A DNA stretch of 64,000 nucleotides from Aphelocoma coerulescens (lineage: Eukaryota; Chordata; Aves; Passeriformes; Corvidae). Under the pieces are notes generated by a model, which did no database searches, was not told the DNA's origin, and saw nothing but the letters and a program-made list of their open reading frames with translations. The translations under genes were made by a program, and so were the position numbers. Below are positions 33,801 through 46,718 of this stretch, piece by piece. The first letter of the stretch is position 1. Each line of letters opens with the position of its first letter. Location of the stretch: positions 8,570,001-8,634,000 of the forward strand of contig NC_091013.1 in the NCBI RefSeq assembly GCF_041296385.1, given 5' to 3'.

Positions 33801-36800
33801 GGGTGAGCATCCCTGGCTCCCTGGGTGTGAGTGATGTGGTGGTTTCCACGGGATCACAAACCTCTGGGGAGAGGGAAGCCTGCTAGTGAGGCCAAATCAG
33901 GACATGATGCCCATAAATTTTTCTAGGGTGTTCTCCTGTGCCCTCTTGGACTATTCGATGTGAAATAAGCACTGAGAGTGGAACCCATCTTGCTGCTCTG
34001 GATGGTGCTGTCTCTTCCAGCTGGGCTTCTGCACGTCTTTACTACCCTGGTTGTGGCTGTTGAACATTGGCTCAGTATTTGGGAAGAGCTGCTGTCCCCT
34101 CCTGGCAGCATGCAGGGCAAATTACAGGCTGGGAAACACCTCCAGCCATGTCAGGGTGCTGAGCTTCTGCCAGTCTGTGCAGCTCAAGCTGAGGGCAGCT
34201 GGACATTTTTGCAAAGCTATTTGCCATTTGAGCAGACAGAGTTTGTATAACTTCAGGCTTTTTGCTTGTTCAGTGAAAACATGTTTTCAGCTGAAGGCAG
34301 ATGACATCTATGGGGCTCAGGTAGGCTGCTCTAAAAGACCAAGTTTTGCCTCCTGATGCATAGACCCGAAAAAGAAAGGAGAATGCTTGAAATTATGCAT
34401 ATTTTGAGTTGTTCTTGTGGGACACTAGCACGTCATTATGAGCTGTTTTCAAAGAGAGAAAAGAAGACCCACAACTGAAACATGCAGGATGTGTATCATA
34501 AAGATTCTTGATTGCATTCGTTTGAAACTGGTGAGTCCATATGGGTGTATACATCTTTGATTTGTGTAGTCTTTGATTTGTGATGTGCAGCTGTGTCCTT
34601 CAGGAAGACACAGAAAAACTTCTGCAGCTTTGCAGTAAGATGTATAACATTAAATTTTATGTTAGCATTATCACTTGCTTCAGATCTTGCAGTGGATAAA
34701 AATATGCATGTGTGAGAGTACTGCACATGTGCAGTTTGGATGATTCAGAAGTTTTATAAGTTAATCTTGTTTTGAAGATTCTGAAATTACTGTGGTGTTG
34801 CTATAGAAGGAAACCCTTTCTTTCCTGTTGTATAAAATTAAAAATTCGTCAAAACTCTAAATAGACACATTTTCTTATAATTTGAGCAGTGTGACTGAAG
34901 ACATCTGATCTTTTCCTTCCCTATTTCTCGCCCTCTTCTTGTTCTTTTGAGGAAATGCCATTGTTATTTAGGGTACTGGATTTAGATGTGTTGCACATAC
35001 ATTCACTAAGAATAGCGTTGCAGTTTGAAAGTAGTCCTGTGTTCAGGCTTCTGCAGCCATGCCTTGGGCTGCATGGTTTACCCAAAGCCTACACTTAACC
35101 ACTGTGGGCTGGCAACATGAATCACTCAGCAAAGTCTGTCTCCTTTTAGGCTGTATCATGAGAGTTTTAACCTGCCAGGGTCTGTGGTGCATCCTGGTGT
35201 CCCTCAGAGGTCTTTTGTCAGCCTTCCTGATGCTGACTGGCCAGACTGGGCAAGATGCTGCTTCCAACTCCTGCCCCAGTTAAATTATGAGCCTGTGCCT
35301 GTTAGAGTTTTCTTAGGAGTTGTCAACTTCAGGGCAATGCACTAAAATATAATTACTCGGTTTGAGTCTGCTGTCTTGAGTTCATCCATTGTGGCTTTCT
35401 AGTTATACTGTGTGACTTGTAAGTAAAAGAGCCCAAAATTAACTTGCCTCTGTACAGCTCTTCCTGAAGATTAAAATCATGTTGGTTTGCAGACATTTTC
35501 TGTTCTAAACTGCCCGGGGACAGATATCAGAAACAGTACACCTGGCACTACGTTACAGTCATACTGAAATGTGTAAATAAGAAAACCAACCCAACAAATA
35601 ATATAAAGGTCTTTCCCATACTTTTCTGGGAAAGAAGTGGATGTGAGTGCCGTGTGCTGAAAGCAGGTACCTTTCCTATTAGTGTAGTAAGAAAAAAAAA
35701 GGGATGACTTGCTCAAGGTATTTCTTGTGAAGGCATCTGACTGGTAGTTTGCTTCAGCTTTGTACCACTGAATTATTTTTTTGTCACATTAAGGCAGCTG
35801 GTTGGCCTGTGTCCATCCACTTTGTAATATGGTTTGTGCAGAGAGCTTTGACTGAAGACATTTATGCATCAGCTGCAGTTACTGCCATTGCACGTGCAGT
35901 GCACCATATCAATTAACACCGTGTGTATTTTGTTATGGAAATGCTGCAGGTGGCTTTTGTGTCTCTTTGGAGCTCAAAAGGGGTGATCTGGACGTGGTTG
36001 TGGCTCTGGGCATTCCTGTGTGCTCTTCTGGCTTGTCTTTCCATTGCTCTCCTTACTGCCTCAGCTAAAGCTTCTGCATGTGCATCTGTTTCAGTGGGTG
36101 TTGAGAACCATATTTTGAGTTTCTTGCTGATACTTAATATTTGTTATAATGAGATAGGAGATACATGTCTGGGACAAATGGGAGATAACCATAACTGGAA
36201 ACTTGCTTTGACTTAGAGTTTAAGGAAATTTCCAGTCAAATACATCAAATCCTGAGGGGTTCTGTAATAACAGAGGGCAGCTTTTATAGGAATGCCAGCA
36301 GTGCTGTTGGTGTAACACTGGTACCTCTTTGTTTCACCAGCACTCTGGAAGCTTGCAGTGTTTGACTGTCTGACAGCTTGTCATCTTTTTGGAAATTGGA
36401 ACACCTGAATTGTGTTTTGGCTCTGTTTTTAGGAGAAGTGTTTCTGATTGGGGATTCTGTACCTCTCTCCAACTGCATGTCAAAACCAAGAATATTAAAC
36501 TGTACTTTTAGATGTCTCCAAGGCATTTCATACCTCTTGGATACCAGTAACAGCACAAGACATGCACTGCAGCCCTTTAAATTCTTTTGTTTTATTCTTA
36601 TCCAAAACATTCTTCTGCAATATTTTTGTCTGCCATATTGTAGGCAAATTGTTAATATGTGTCATACTTATAAAATCACTCAGACATTTTAGCAGTAATA
36701 TGCATTAAAAGCCATAAATATTTTGTGTGTAATAAAAGGCAACTTTTAACTCATCAGAAAGATAATATTGATTTATAGCTCACTGCCCTATCAGAAGAGT

Positions 36801-39652
36801 AAACCAGTTTGCCAAAACAGATCAGTCCAAAAGAACTAAAAGTAAGTGCTCCATCTGAGTTAGAAAATACTTCCCTATTTGTAAGCCCATCACAAGGAAA
36901 ATGGGGTTAGATTTATTTGCAGTGGGTGAATGTCATCTCTAAAGCACAGTCCTGGTCTCTCTTTACTCTTCTGCCATTGACAAAGCTTCTCTTACTGCAC
37001 AAAGACCATGACAAGGCGGGACAGGGAACAGAAAAAAATCAAGCTTGTAGTATGTGACTCATGAAAATAAACTAAAGTATTAATAATGGATTTTGTAGTG
37101 TGGAGCCTGATGGTGCTCAGGGTTCCAGTTCACAGAAGCCATGCTCTCCAAAATGTTCTTGGCCTTTCTTGTATGAAGGCACCATGGTAAGTGGGACTGA
37201 CAAATGGCAACAGAAGTGCACAAAGGGAAAACATAAGTAAGACCTTATGGCTGCAAAGATGAGTAATTTAAATAAAGTTCAACTGGCAAGCCCTGTGCAC
37301 CAGTTCCATTCAACAAACTCCTTCCCTCTTCCCAAGGCCTTCGCAGAGCTGATGCAGCAACTCGTATTTTGTATTATAAATAGTTCTTTTAAAACCGTGC
37401 TATTCAATTCCAGGTCACCTCTAATTTCCACTGTGGAAAGTGCTGTGAGGAATCCCTGCCATCACAGTGAGGTACTTTTTGTCTGTGTGTTTGAGCAGGG
37501 GAAGGGGAAAGTTTGACAGGCACCACAGTGCACAGCAGCTCACATGTTCAGACAGGATTGCAGCTCTTTTGGGCTTTAACTTGTCAGACACCTGCAATGA
37601 GAGTGCTCCAGCCCTGTAAGAGGCTCCTGAAAAATTCTGACAGCTGGAGCAAGCTCACATCAGGCAGCTGGCTGATGGACTGCTCCTGCTGACAGCTCCT
37701 TGCCAAGCTGGCGGGTTGTCAAGGGATGGTTGAAACAAGCCCTACTATATCTGCTTTTTCCCAGAAAATGTTTCCTGTTCCCTTAGTGAGCTGGGTTACT
37801 GTCAGATGTTGCTGGAGGTTTCCCTTGGCCTGTTTTCTTACTGGCAGATGTTGATTTTGTCTCATGTTGGTGTTGAATCCTTAACAATAAGAGCCTGTGA
37901 CTGCAGAGGGGCAGAGTGGCAAGAGGCAAGAGACTGAGGAGCTGCCATGTACAGCTTGTCTGACCCCTTCTGACCCTGGCCTTCTGCCAGGACTTCCTGC
38001 TCAACAGAACATCCCATTTTCCTCGATGTAACAAGGCCAGTACAGGTCTGTGATAATAACAGCAAGGGAGTGATGCTGATTGTCTTTTGCACACAAGACA
38101 CACCACACTGTGGAACTGACTATAGAGTATGTTTCTAGTTTTTTTATGTGTTACAGTAAAGTTCCATAAGAAGGGAAACTTTAAATCATGGAAAGGAATC
38201 AACTCAGAAGCGCACTTTTAGGTAGGAACTGTGTGTATCCTTTGGTTATTATTTGGTCTGTCTGCAATGGAAATCCATGTCAAATCTTTGAGAATTTTTA
38301 ATGACATGGGATCAGATTTGCAAAGGGAAGGTTAAGAGCATTATATCCAGGAACGTGAGCACTTGATTTTGTGTTTGTATCTGCATGCTCCAAATCATTA
38401 TGGCTTTTTGCAAAACCTGTGTAGGTTCCTCAGCTGAAGAGGTTATTTTTCTATGAAATGTGGCACCTGGTTGAGATATGTAGGAAACTGCATAACTTAT
38501 ATTTTTCAGTTACTAAAAAAAAACAAGCAGGAGGCTGGAATTCAGATTTCCCATTTCTACCCAGAAGACTTCAGGGTTAGGTCTGTGCTGGTTCTGTGAG
38601 GGCTGGTAGTGAGACAGGGATCTCTCCCAGTAACCCAGAGGAGGGCAGGGATCAGCTCCAGCTGCAGGGAAAGGGGCACCTCGAGGCCGAGCCCCTGTCA
38701 GGGCTGGAGCTGGTGTGAACATTATGGGTAGTGATACGTCGCACGTTTGGGTAAAATTCCACATTATTTACAGTGTATTAACTCTCAGTAACAATTTAGG
38801 CAGTGGTTTCATTTTTCCCTGAGAACTATTACTAGCTTTGTACCTTTTCTGTGGATTTTTTTTCCCCAGTGTGTTTGACATGCTCCCTTTTTGCATCCAT
38901 ATCTCTGGTCCACATGGCAGATCTGTAGGTTGTCAGTCTGCTTTTAATGGCAAGCCCTGAAACCTCACAAGTCAGTTTCTCAGACCTTGATGCTTCTGTG
39001 AGGAGGAAACCGTGAGAAGTACAATGGCATCCCAGTCCTGCCATTATGAGACAAACAACTGATCTTTGGTGTAAGTCTTCAGTGTCTTTGACGCTCAGTA
39101 ATATTTTTATGCTCAGAAGAAACTGGTGTAACAAGAATACCAAGAAGTCTATACATCTGTTATTTAAAAACATCTATTCTGCTATAAGTTTCTCTTGTTT
39201 TGTTTTGTTTTTTTTCTGACAGCCTTTAGTTATCATCTTCAGGATGTTTATGAAACCTGAGCATTTTTTCAGTACTAAACTGATTTTGTGGACAACTAAA
39301 ATTCATAGAACAGGCTATTAAAGGATAATATCCTAACTATGTTAAGTGAACCCTGACCTGGATAATTTGAAGCTGTCTGCCAGCTTTGCTTGCTGCAGCT
39401 GGTTGTTCCTGCCAGGTGTTGTTCATCAGTCCATACATATCAGCCTGCCCTTAACGAAAGGGACCTAGACTGTGGCCATCCTTAAGTCATTAAGTTGTTA
39501 TATTGGTATTGCCAGGTCTCCTTTTGCCTTCAACCAGCAGTTAGGGTTCCAAAGGAGGAGAAAATTGAGTATTATTTTGATTTCTTTTTATTTACTTACT
39601 TTCTTTCTAGTTTGGGGCATTTGAAGTTTCTGAGCATTGTTTTTGGCACTAT

Positions 39653-39750
39653 GGCTTTGTGTGTGTGTACATATACATATATACATATATATATATAAAG
39701 ACTCACTATGGCTTTGTGTGTGTGTATATATACATATATATATATATATA
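39653..39750. repeat. Duplicated TG/TA microsatellite
   Basis: The phrase CTATGGCTTTGTGTGTGTGT followed by a TATACATATATA run occurs twice, about 55 bp apart. This indicates a local tandem duplication of a simple repeat together with its unique flank. It directly abuts the antisense CR1 fragment. Confidence 0.85.
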
Positions 39751-40245
39751 GAATATCCAAATTAGAAAGGACCCACTAGGATTATCAAAATTCAACTCCA
39801 GGCTCTGCACAGGACAGCCTAAAGAATTATACTTGAGAGCATGGACCAAACACTTCTTGAGCTCCATCAGGCTGGTCCAGCGACCACTGCCCTGGGAGCC
39901 TGTTCCAGTGCCCAACCACCCTCTGGGGGAAGAACCTTTTCCAGATATCCAACCTAAACCTCCCCTGACACAACTTCAGGTCATTCCCTCGAGTCCTGTC
40001 AGTGTCCCCACAGAGCAGATATCAGTGCCTGTCCCTCCTCTTCCCCTCACTGGGAAGTTGTAACTGCAGTGAGGTCCCCCCTCAGCCTCCTCCAGGCTGA
40101 ACACACCAAGTGCCCTCAGCCTCTCCTCATATGGCTTCTCCTCAAGGCCCTTCTCCATCTTTGTAGCCTCCTTTGGACACTCTGTAATAGCTTTATATCT
40201 TTTTTATATTGTGGTGCCCCGAACAGTGTGTATCATTAGTGAAAC
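39751..40245 (-). mobile_element. CR1 LINE fragment, antisense
   Basis: Shows the reverse complement of the CR1 3' region: CAGCCTGTTCC-like sequence (here GGAGCCTGTTCCAGTGCC), ACCCTCTGGGGGAAGAACC, TATCCAACCTAAACCTCCCC, CTCCAGGCTGAACACACC, and TTTGGACACTCTGTAATAGC. About 500 bp, diverged, with no intact ORF2. Confidence 0.92.
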
Positions 40246-42977
40246 TGGATCTTCTAAGCCAATATCCTCTCAAATGACCTTGGTAACCGCTCTTTCAGAA
40301 GGAAATTTGTTTACCCTATTGATTTTGATGGAAGTGAGGACATTGTTCTGATGGGGATTTGGCACTGACATGAATATTAATGAAAAAAGAGCAAGGGTTT
40401 GGAGGGACTGTCTCAAATGTTCCTTTAAAATCTAATCATCATTATTTTATGCTGGCTCTGTGAAATAACTTTTGACTCTACCTTAGGATATGATTAACAT
40501 TGATTATTTTGAACAAAACGAGCAAGCCACTTCTCATAAATTGGTTTATACAACTTCTCTGCTTTTGGCTATATTAAATATTGTTTGTCATGAGGCTGTT
40601 TTTAATACTATTCTTTGTAAATAAATTAAATTCCTATCTCCTGAGTCTTTTTCCTTCAATTATTAGTTTACTATTTAATTTGAAGTTCCTTTACATCTTA
40701 TTTTGGATTTTGGCTTCCACATGTTTTTCTGTAGTCTTTGCTCAGTTTTTGTCCTGTTTATTGCCCTGCATGCCTCAGAGTTGTTCCTTCAGCTGTTCCT
40801 CACTGGTGTAATGCCTGCTTTTTCTCCTTTATGCTACCCATACAAAGCAGTAGTAAAGCAAGAGTAGTCCTAGACTCCTTAAAGTCCCTATTTTCTTCAA
40901 AGAAGGGTGCTCACTGCCAGCTTAGGGTTTGTAGTATTTCAGTGTTGCTTCTGACACACAGTGACTCCACTTACTAAAGAGCAGGAGGAGATCACAGTAA
41001 CATCACATTTTCCCACTTCCCTTCTGTTTTCTAGGAACTTGTTGGAGAGTTTCCTTTGGATTACAGGCAGCTCCTCCTGCAAGTTTTCAAGTGTTGGTGT
41101 AGGGTCTGACACTTGAAGCTGAGATTTTTTTCTTAGGGAGCCTTTCTTTTAGTCTCCTCATAAAATCTGAAAAACCTTTTAAAAATGGCAGAGCTTCAGA
41201 AATAACATGTGTCTCAGGCATAAAAAACCCCAGTGTATCTGGTACTGTAGTATTAAAAGTTAGAAACTGAGATGTGCCAGTTTCCAGTGTCAGCATTACA
41301 AAAAAAGGAAAAAAATTTCTTCATCTGCCACCAGTTCAGAATAGATCAGGATTAGTTTTCAATCTCCTCCTTTGGAAAGTTATCCCAAAGTCCCCTGGAA
41401 CTTGTCAGGGAGACTTTCAGCTTAAGTGGTCTTTATTTAATTAAACAGTTACTAGTAGTTCTACCTCTTTTCTGTCCCTTATTGGTCTTCTATAGGTGAC
41501 TTTCTGGTTTTCTGTCTTTTCAATGTGCTCCTAAAATGTAGACCTATGTTAAAGACTCAATATAAGGGAAAAAAACCCATATTGAAGTGTGTTCACAGGA
41601 AATATTTCTCTTTTTTCTGCCCAAAGTCACTCCCTTCTTCCCAGAAGTGAAGTCCCTTACTCCTGATCCCAGTGATGACATGTGTGGTATGGAATAATAA
41701 TGAATAACAACATGCCCACACTACTCCAGGCTCTGTCCCCTCAAGGCCACTGTGGAAAACAGCCTTTGCAGAGCCTCTTGTAGTTTGTCACACACAGAGT
41801 GCAAAGTCTTCTATAGAAGACATTCTTTTATATCCATGGACAACCCCATAATTGCTGTACCTACTGAAGGCTTAGCCAGAGTTTAAGCAGAGCAGGAAAG
41901 CACAGACACATCTGTGTTCAGGATAACAAATATATTTTGCAGTATGCAACACTGTAGCTGTGTTTTGTGTAGATTTAATACAGAACTTACCTTCCTTAAA
42001 CCTGTCGATTAAAGGATGTACATTTTGTTCAGCTGAATTGATTTGCATTTTAGTGTTCATGACACTTTTTGTCCTTTCTCTAGTAACAGCCTGTGACAGT
42101 TTCTGACCATCAAGAGAGATGCTGCCACTAATTTTTTTTTTAGCATTATTTATTGAGGAGTGCCTTAAGCAAAAATCAAACTTTGAATTCTTCATGGCCT
42201 GAACAAAGGAAACATTTTTTTCCAGCTTCCTCCCTGTTAGTTTTCTGCTGGCATAAGTAAGTGCCTTTGCAAATGATCAGCGACTTCTTTTGTTTGCCTG
42301 TCTTTTTGGAGTTTTTATTTTGTTTTGCTGTATTTCACTTTATTGAAAGATCCTTATTCAGGTGGAGCCCTTTAAAAGGGAGGAAGGAAGCTTCTGGGCT
42401 TTCTCTTGACAGCTTAAAAAAAATCGTGGAAGCTAACCTCTTCCATTTTCTTTGTACCTCATTATTTAGAACTTTGATTGGGCAATGAGCCAAAACAAAC
42501 AAAAATCAACTCATGGTCGGGCTGAAAATCAGTATGACTTGAGGGCCCTATTAAGGTATGCAATGGTCAGATTTTTCCCTTTGAGCCAAGCTCCCAGCTT
42601 CCTGGTGAATCATTGTGTCACCATTGTGGCTCATACTGCTCAGCAACCAAGGGAACATGGCTTATGTGGGAAACATGGAACAACACAGCAGAGGACTGAT
42701 GCTTCTCTTGAAGTTGTACCAATGTCAGCTCCCAAGTGTATCTTTATTGGCCTGTTGAGCTTCTTTTTTTTCCCCACAGTAATAAACACTTTATTTAATA
42801 GCAGAGGCCTTTCATCCATATATTTCACTTTTTTTTTGGTCTAGATTTTCTTTAACTTTTTGTTGAAAGCCCAATATGTAGATGTATGTACATTTGATAA
42901 CTTGAAATTAAATTAAATCCTCACTTTCTATTGAATCACCCAAAATGCCACATCACGAGAGCAATTCAGGGCAAACC

Positions 42978-43051
42978 AGAATTTCCAGAATTAGGATTCT
43001 GGAATGCTTTAATGAAATTTAGAATTTCTGGAATTAGTATTCTGGAAATGC
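42978..43051. repeat. Pair of 30-bp direct repeats with internal hairpin
   Basis: AGAATTTCCAGAATTAGGAT plus TCTGGAATGC (from 42978) is repeated with a few changes at 43021-43051. The first unit holds a perfect 7-bp inverted repeat, CCAGAAT-TAGG-ATTCTGG. Confidence 0.75.
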
Positions 43052-44532
43052 CTCATTTGTTTTCACTGAATATAAGGACACCATTTTCATGAAGGGTATA
43101 TATATTTTTTTTTTACAGCTTCAGGTAAATAGTATTTCAAAAACAAGTGCCCAAGACCTTTGGTCATTTAAGTGTGTAAACTGCAAGCAGCATTTGAACA
43201 TACTGCTCATTCTATCACTAAACACATGATTATAGTAAAAGTAAATGGATTTGCAATGGAGAAAGGTATCCAGGAGCAGCCTGGGACTGCACTAAGGTTC
43301 CTGGATCATTTGGATGTGTTGGCAAAGGGGTTTGTAGTTTCTTGTTAGGTCCGCCAGCTTTCCCTTGACTGCAGCTGTGTTACAGGACTTCTGCCTGCAT
43401 CGAGTCAGAGCCACTTGAGCCACTTCCACTTTATATTGCCAGTCTGGAGTGGGAAAAATAAACCAAAATCTGTGGTGGAAAGTGTTTTGCTTCAGTTTTG
43501 CTGTCTCTAAGATGGCTATGTGTGTCCATAAAAGGAAGAGGAGTTCAGTTGTATTTTACAGAGCTTTTCTGGACTAGCACTAACTTGTATATCCATGCAG
43601 TTTCCATCCCACCACTAATTTTTCTGAGAGTAAACTGCATGGGCATGGCTACCTGCTTCTGGACATGGGACTTCATTGAAGTGAAGCAAACTCCTTGAGC
43701 CAGGAGTAGTGCTTTTTTGTTGCACAATATTTGCCAACACGTGAAATGAGTTTTATTTTGTTAGCTGCCTTCTGTGCAAAGCAATAGTTTTCTCAACATG
43801 TAATTAATCTGTTTGCAAACACCTTCACTGCTTGGTGTCAGCTGCAGCGTTTCTTCATAGTCACACTGGGTCACAGATGGCAAGGGAGGAGGAAGATTAT
43901 CTTTTGAGAAAAGAACTCATGCCTGCATTTTCCTAATCAGATTCATGATTTCTGTGTAATTTGGTGGTTTTATTTCACAAAACATAAGCTGCTGCTGGCA
44001 TGCAAACTTCAGGCATTTCTGACCTCTTTTGAGCTTGATAATTCTGAAGTTTTCTGTTCTGCATTTCAGTTGTGCTTTGATTGTGACTTTGAAAGAACAG
44101 TTCTTTGATGGGATCTTGTATGAGGCATCTCTCTTGAAGCAAGTTAAAACCTGTGTGTTAAAACACGGTGTTTGCATCTTAATCAATGGTGAGACACAGT
44201 GAATTAATCTGTGTACAGCCCTGGGGGGATCTTCTTGGTATAGGATTACTTTCTGTGCCTGAAAGACTGTACACCTGCAAGGAATAGAAGAACAACTGTG
44301 GACTGGAGCTTGTGGCTGTGCATGGAAACTCAAATCTGTGCTATACACCTGTGTATTTCCATAAATATGAACAGAGAAATTCCTAAACATCTCTGGAAGT
44401 TAATAATTTGGGTTACTAAACTGCACATAGGATTATTAACTTGGTTGGCATTCAGGAACATGCCATGATTGTCTTGATTTCCTCTGCTTCTCAGTTGAGC
44501 ACAACTCTTGCTGAGTGGTTGTGTTGCAGTGC

Positions 44533-44575
44533 TTTAAGGTCCATTCCAACCCAAACCATTCTATGATTGTAGGAT
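44533..44575 (+). mobile_element. Very short CR1 3' end
   Basis: TTTAAGGTCCATTCCAACCC followed by AAACCATTCTATGATTG is the terminal CR1 sequence. Only about 40 bp remain, a typical extreme 5' truncation. Confidence 0.8.
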
Positions 44576-45469
44576 TTCTATAACAAAACAAAATGTGTGT
44601 ACATATATTTTTTAACTTCACAGACCAGATGCAAAAAAACACCTAACTATGCATGCAGTTTCTAAAAAAATACTGAGATTGCACCAAAGCAAATGGTTTT
44701 TAAACATGATCTTTGCAGACTTCTGGGGTGTAATGTTCAGCCAGTAAAGAATGAGATGAAAAACCCAGCTTTCCGTTTTTAATACCATCATAAAATGAGT
44801 GCAAGTATTTTTAAGCACAAAATGTGAGCATCATGACCATTTTGTGCCTTTTCTGCCCCCTCATGTGCTTCTTCCAGGCTTCTGAGGTCTTAGAGTGACC
44901 TTAGCCCTGCAATACTCCCAAGAAGCTCTTCAGTTTGCTGCAGTAGAGCTAAAGTTTTAAATTCACATATTTGATATGTCTTCAGGTACTATGGAATGTA
45001 AAACTCGGAGGAAAAACATTGGAGGAAGTAAATCCAGATGTTGCAGACTTATTGGTGGAAACTGGTTATTCTCTTCTTACACATGCTTAAACTTTTGAAT
45101 ATGAACTTTTTGAATATGAGAGGAATTCCCAAGCACTTTTTCTCTGTTTTGAAGGATAGGTTAAATGTGAAAGGAGCTTTCTTTTTCCTCCCAGTATCGA
45201 GTAGCCAGTGCCCACAGGCTACAGAAGATGCTGCCTAGATTAATTTAATTCATGTAATTTCTGTGAGCACAAGACACTGTGTCATAATAGCTTTGAGGTG
45301 GGTTTTGTTTTTTTGTTTTTAATTTTGTTCTCTTCTTTTTGTTATTCTGTAAAATCTGCCATGCAGCTGAAATTGGTTATTACTGCTGTATTTTTAGGGT
45401 TTTTTCTGTTCTCCATTTCCCAGCAGTGTTCAAAAGTTGGAAATGTGGTGATCTTTGCACTACAGGCTA

Positions 45470-46150
45470 GTCTCAGAGTAGCTGGAAAGGTGCCCGGAGG
45501 AAAAGCACCTGGAGGTGCTGGTCAGCAGTGGCTGAACATGAACTCAGGTGTGCCCAGGTAGCCAAGGAGGCCAATAGCACCTGGCCAGTATCAGCAGTAG
45601 TGTGGCCAGCAGGACCAGGGTAGTGACTGTCCCCCTGTACTGGGCACTGGTGAGGCCACACCTCGGGCGCTGTGTCCAGTTCTGAGCCCCTCAGTTCAGG
45701 AAGGACATTGAGCGACTGGAGTGAGTCCAGAGAAGAGGGACTGAGCTGGGAAGGCTCTGGAGCACAAGTCTTGTGAGGAGTGGCTGGGGGAGTTGGGTTT
45801 AGCTTGGAATAAAGGAGGCTCAGTGGGGACCTTATTGCTCTCTACAACTCCCTGAAAGGAGGGTGTAGCAAAGTGAGGGTTGGTCTGTTCCACCAGGCAG
45901 CAAGCAATAGGATGAGAGGACCTGGTCTTAAGCTGCACCAGGGCAGGGACATTTGGAAGAATTTTCTTTCACAGAAACGGTGATTAGATGTTGGAATGCC
46001 CTGCCCAGTGAGGTAATGAAGTTGCTATCCTTGAAGATGTTTAAGGAAAGACTGGACGTGGCACTCGGTGCCATGGTATAAGTTGACATGGTGGTCACAG
46101 GTTGGACTCGATGACCTCAGAGGTCTTTTCCAACCTAGTGTGATCCTCTG
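45470..46150 (+). mobile_element. CR1 LINE 3' fragment, about 0.7 kb
   Basis: Follows CR1 order on the + strand: GGTCAGCAGTGGCTGAACAT, AGGAGGCCAATAGCACCTGG, GGCACTGGTGAGGCCACACC, GAGTCCAGAGAAGAGG, CTCTACAACTCCCTGAAAGG, GGAATGCCCTGCCCAGTGAG, GGTTGGACTCGATGACCTC and a final TTCCAACCTAGTGTGATCCT. It covers the end of ORF2 and the 3' UTR but is not coding. It lies just upstream of the second exon 1 copy. Confidence 0.93.
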
Positions 46151-46162
46151 AGCAGACACCTG

Positions 46163-46240
46163 GACAGACACACTGACCTGGCCTGCTCGGTGCCCTGGCT
46201 GAGGAGGGCCCGGCGCAGCAAGTCCGGGGACCCCACACAC
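46163..46240. repeat. Diverged extension of the duplication upstream of copy B
   Basis: Aligns without gaps to 26664-26741. The first part (GACAGACACACTG, GTGCCCTGG and so on) is about 80% identical and the later part is weaker. In copy A this segment is separated from the near-identical block by a CR1 fragment of about 221 bp. The divergence is far higher than in the adjoining exon 1 block. Confidence 0.65.
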
Positions 46241-46718
46241 CTCTCCGGGCCAGGGCACCACCGGGCGATGCCCGGAGGCCGCGTCGGAGGGCAGCGGGCG
46301 GCAGGAGCCCCTCGGGGGACAAGGCGTGCAACAGGCGACACCGGAGCCCCGGCGGACCCCAAGCACCGGAGCGCCTTGCCGGGAGGCGAGGCGGGGCCGG
46401 GCAGCGGGAGGAGGAGACTCCGGCGGCGCCCGGGAGCCGCTCGGAGAATGTCCCCGTCCCACTCCTCCTCCTGCCCCTCCTGCTGCTCCCGCTCCTGCCC
46501 CTTTGCCGCGCCGAGCCGCCGTGTGGAGCATGGGGAGCTGCTGGCTGCGCCTCGCCGCGCTGCTCGCCCTGGGCGCCCGGGCCAGCCTGGAGTACGAGGG
46601 TAGGGCAGGGGAGGAAAGGGCAGGGCAGGGGAGGAAAGGGCAGGGCAGGGGGGAAGAGGGGGAAGGGGCGGCGGGGCCGGGGCAGAGCCGGGCCGGGGGC
46701 GGGGCCGGGCCGGGGGCG
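46241..46718 (+). repeat. Duplicated SRPX promoter/exon 1 block, copy B
   Basis: Near-identical to 26963-27430. It has an extra unit of the AGGGCAGGGGAGGAA-type minisatellite after the donor and a shorter GC-box region. The block ends abruptly in ordinary AT-richer intron sequence, giving a CpG island of only about 0.55 kb. A CR1 element lies immediately upstream. Confidence 0.95.
46530..46599 (+). CDS. SRPX: SRPX exon 1, copy B (signal peptide)
   Basis: Identical in all 70 nt to the exon at 27252-27321, including MGSCWLRLAALLALGARASL and the phase-1 end before a GTAGGG donor (46600). It lies 3.4 kb upstream of exon 2, against 22.7 kb for copy A, and could serve as an alternative first exon giving the same protein. 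The frame is again open upstream to an ATG 68 codons before the start. Possible readings: a functional duplicated promoter/exon, a recent non-functional segmental copy, or a false duplication in the assembly. Sequence alone does not decide. Confidence 0.65.

Larger units (their letters stand above)
27322..46162 (+). other. SRPX: SRPX intron 1 (if copy A is used), left part
   Basis: Intron sequence between the two exon 1 copies. After the CpG island it is AT-rich. It contains CR1 fragments near 30718-30806, 39751-40245, 44533-44575 and 45470-46150, and TA/TG microsatellites near 39655-39750. It also holds a pair of direct repeats near 42978-43051. Short open frames (for example 33387-33806 and 37783-38202) show no domain or codon pattern that I recognise. 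I see no further gene. Confidence 0.6.

Noticed and set aside
39833..40063. Open frame with Pro-rich product near 39.9 kb
   Set aside because: It lies wholly within an antisense CR1 fragment.
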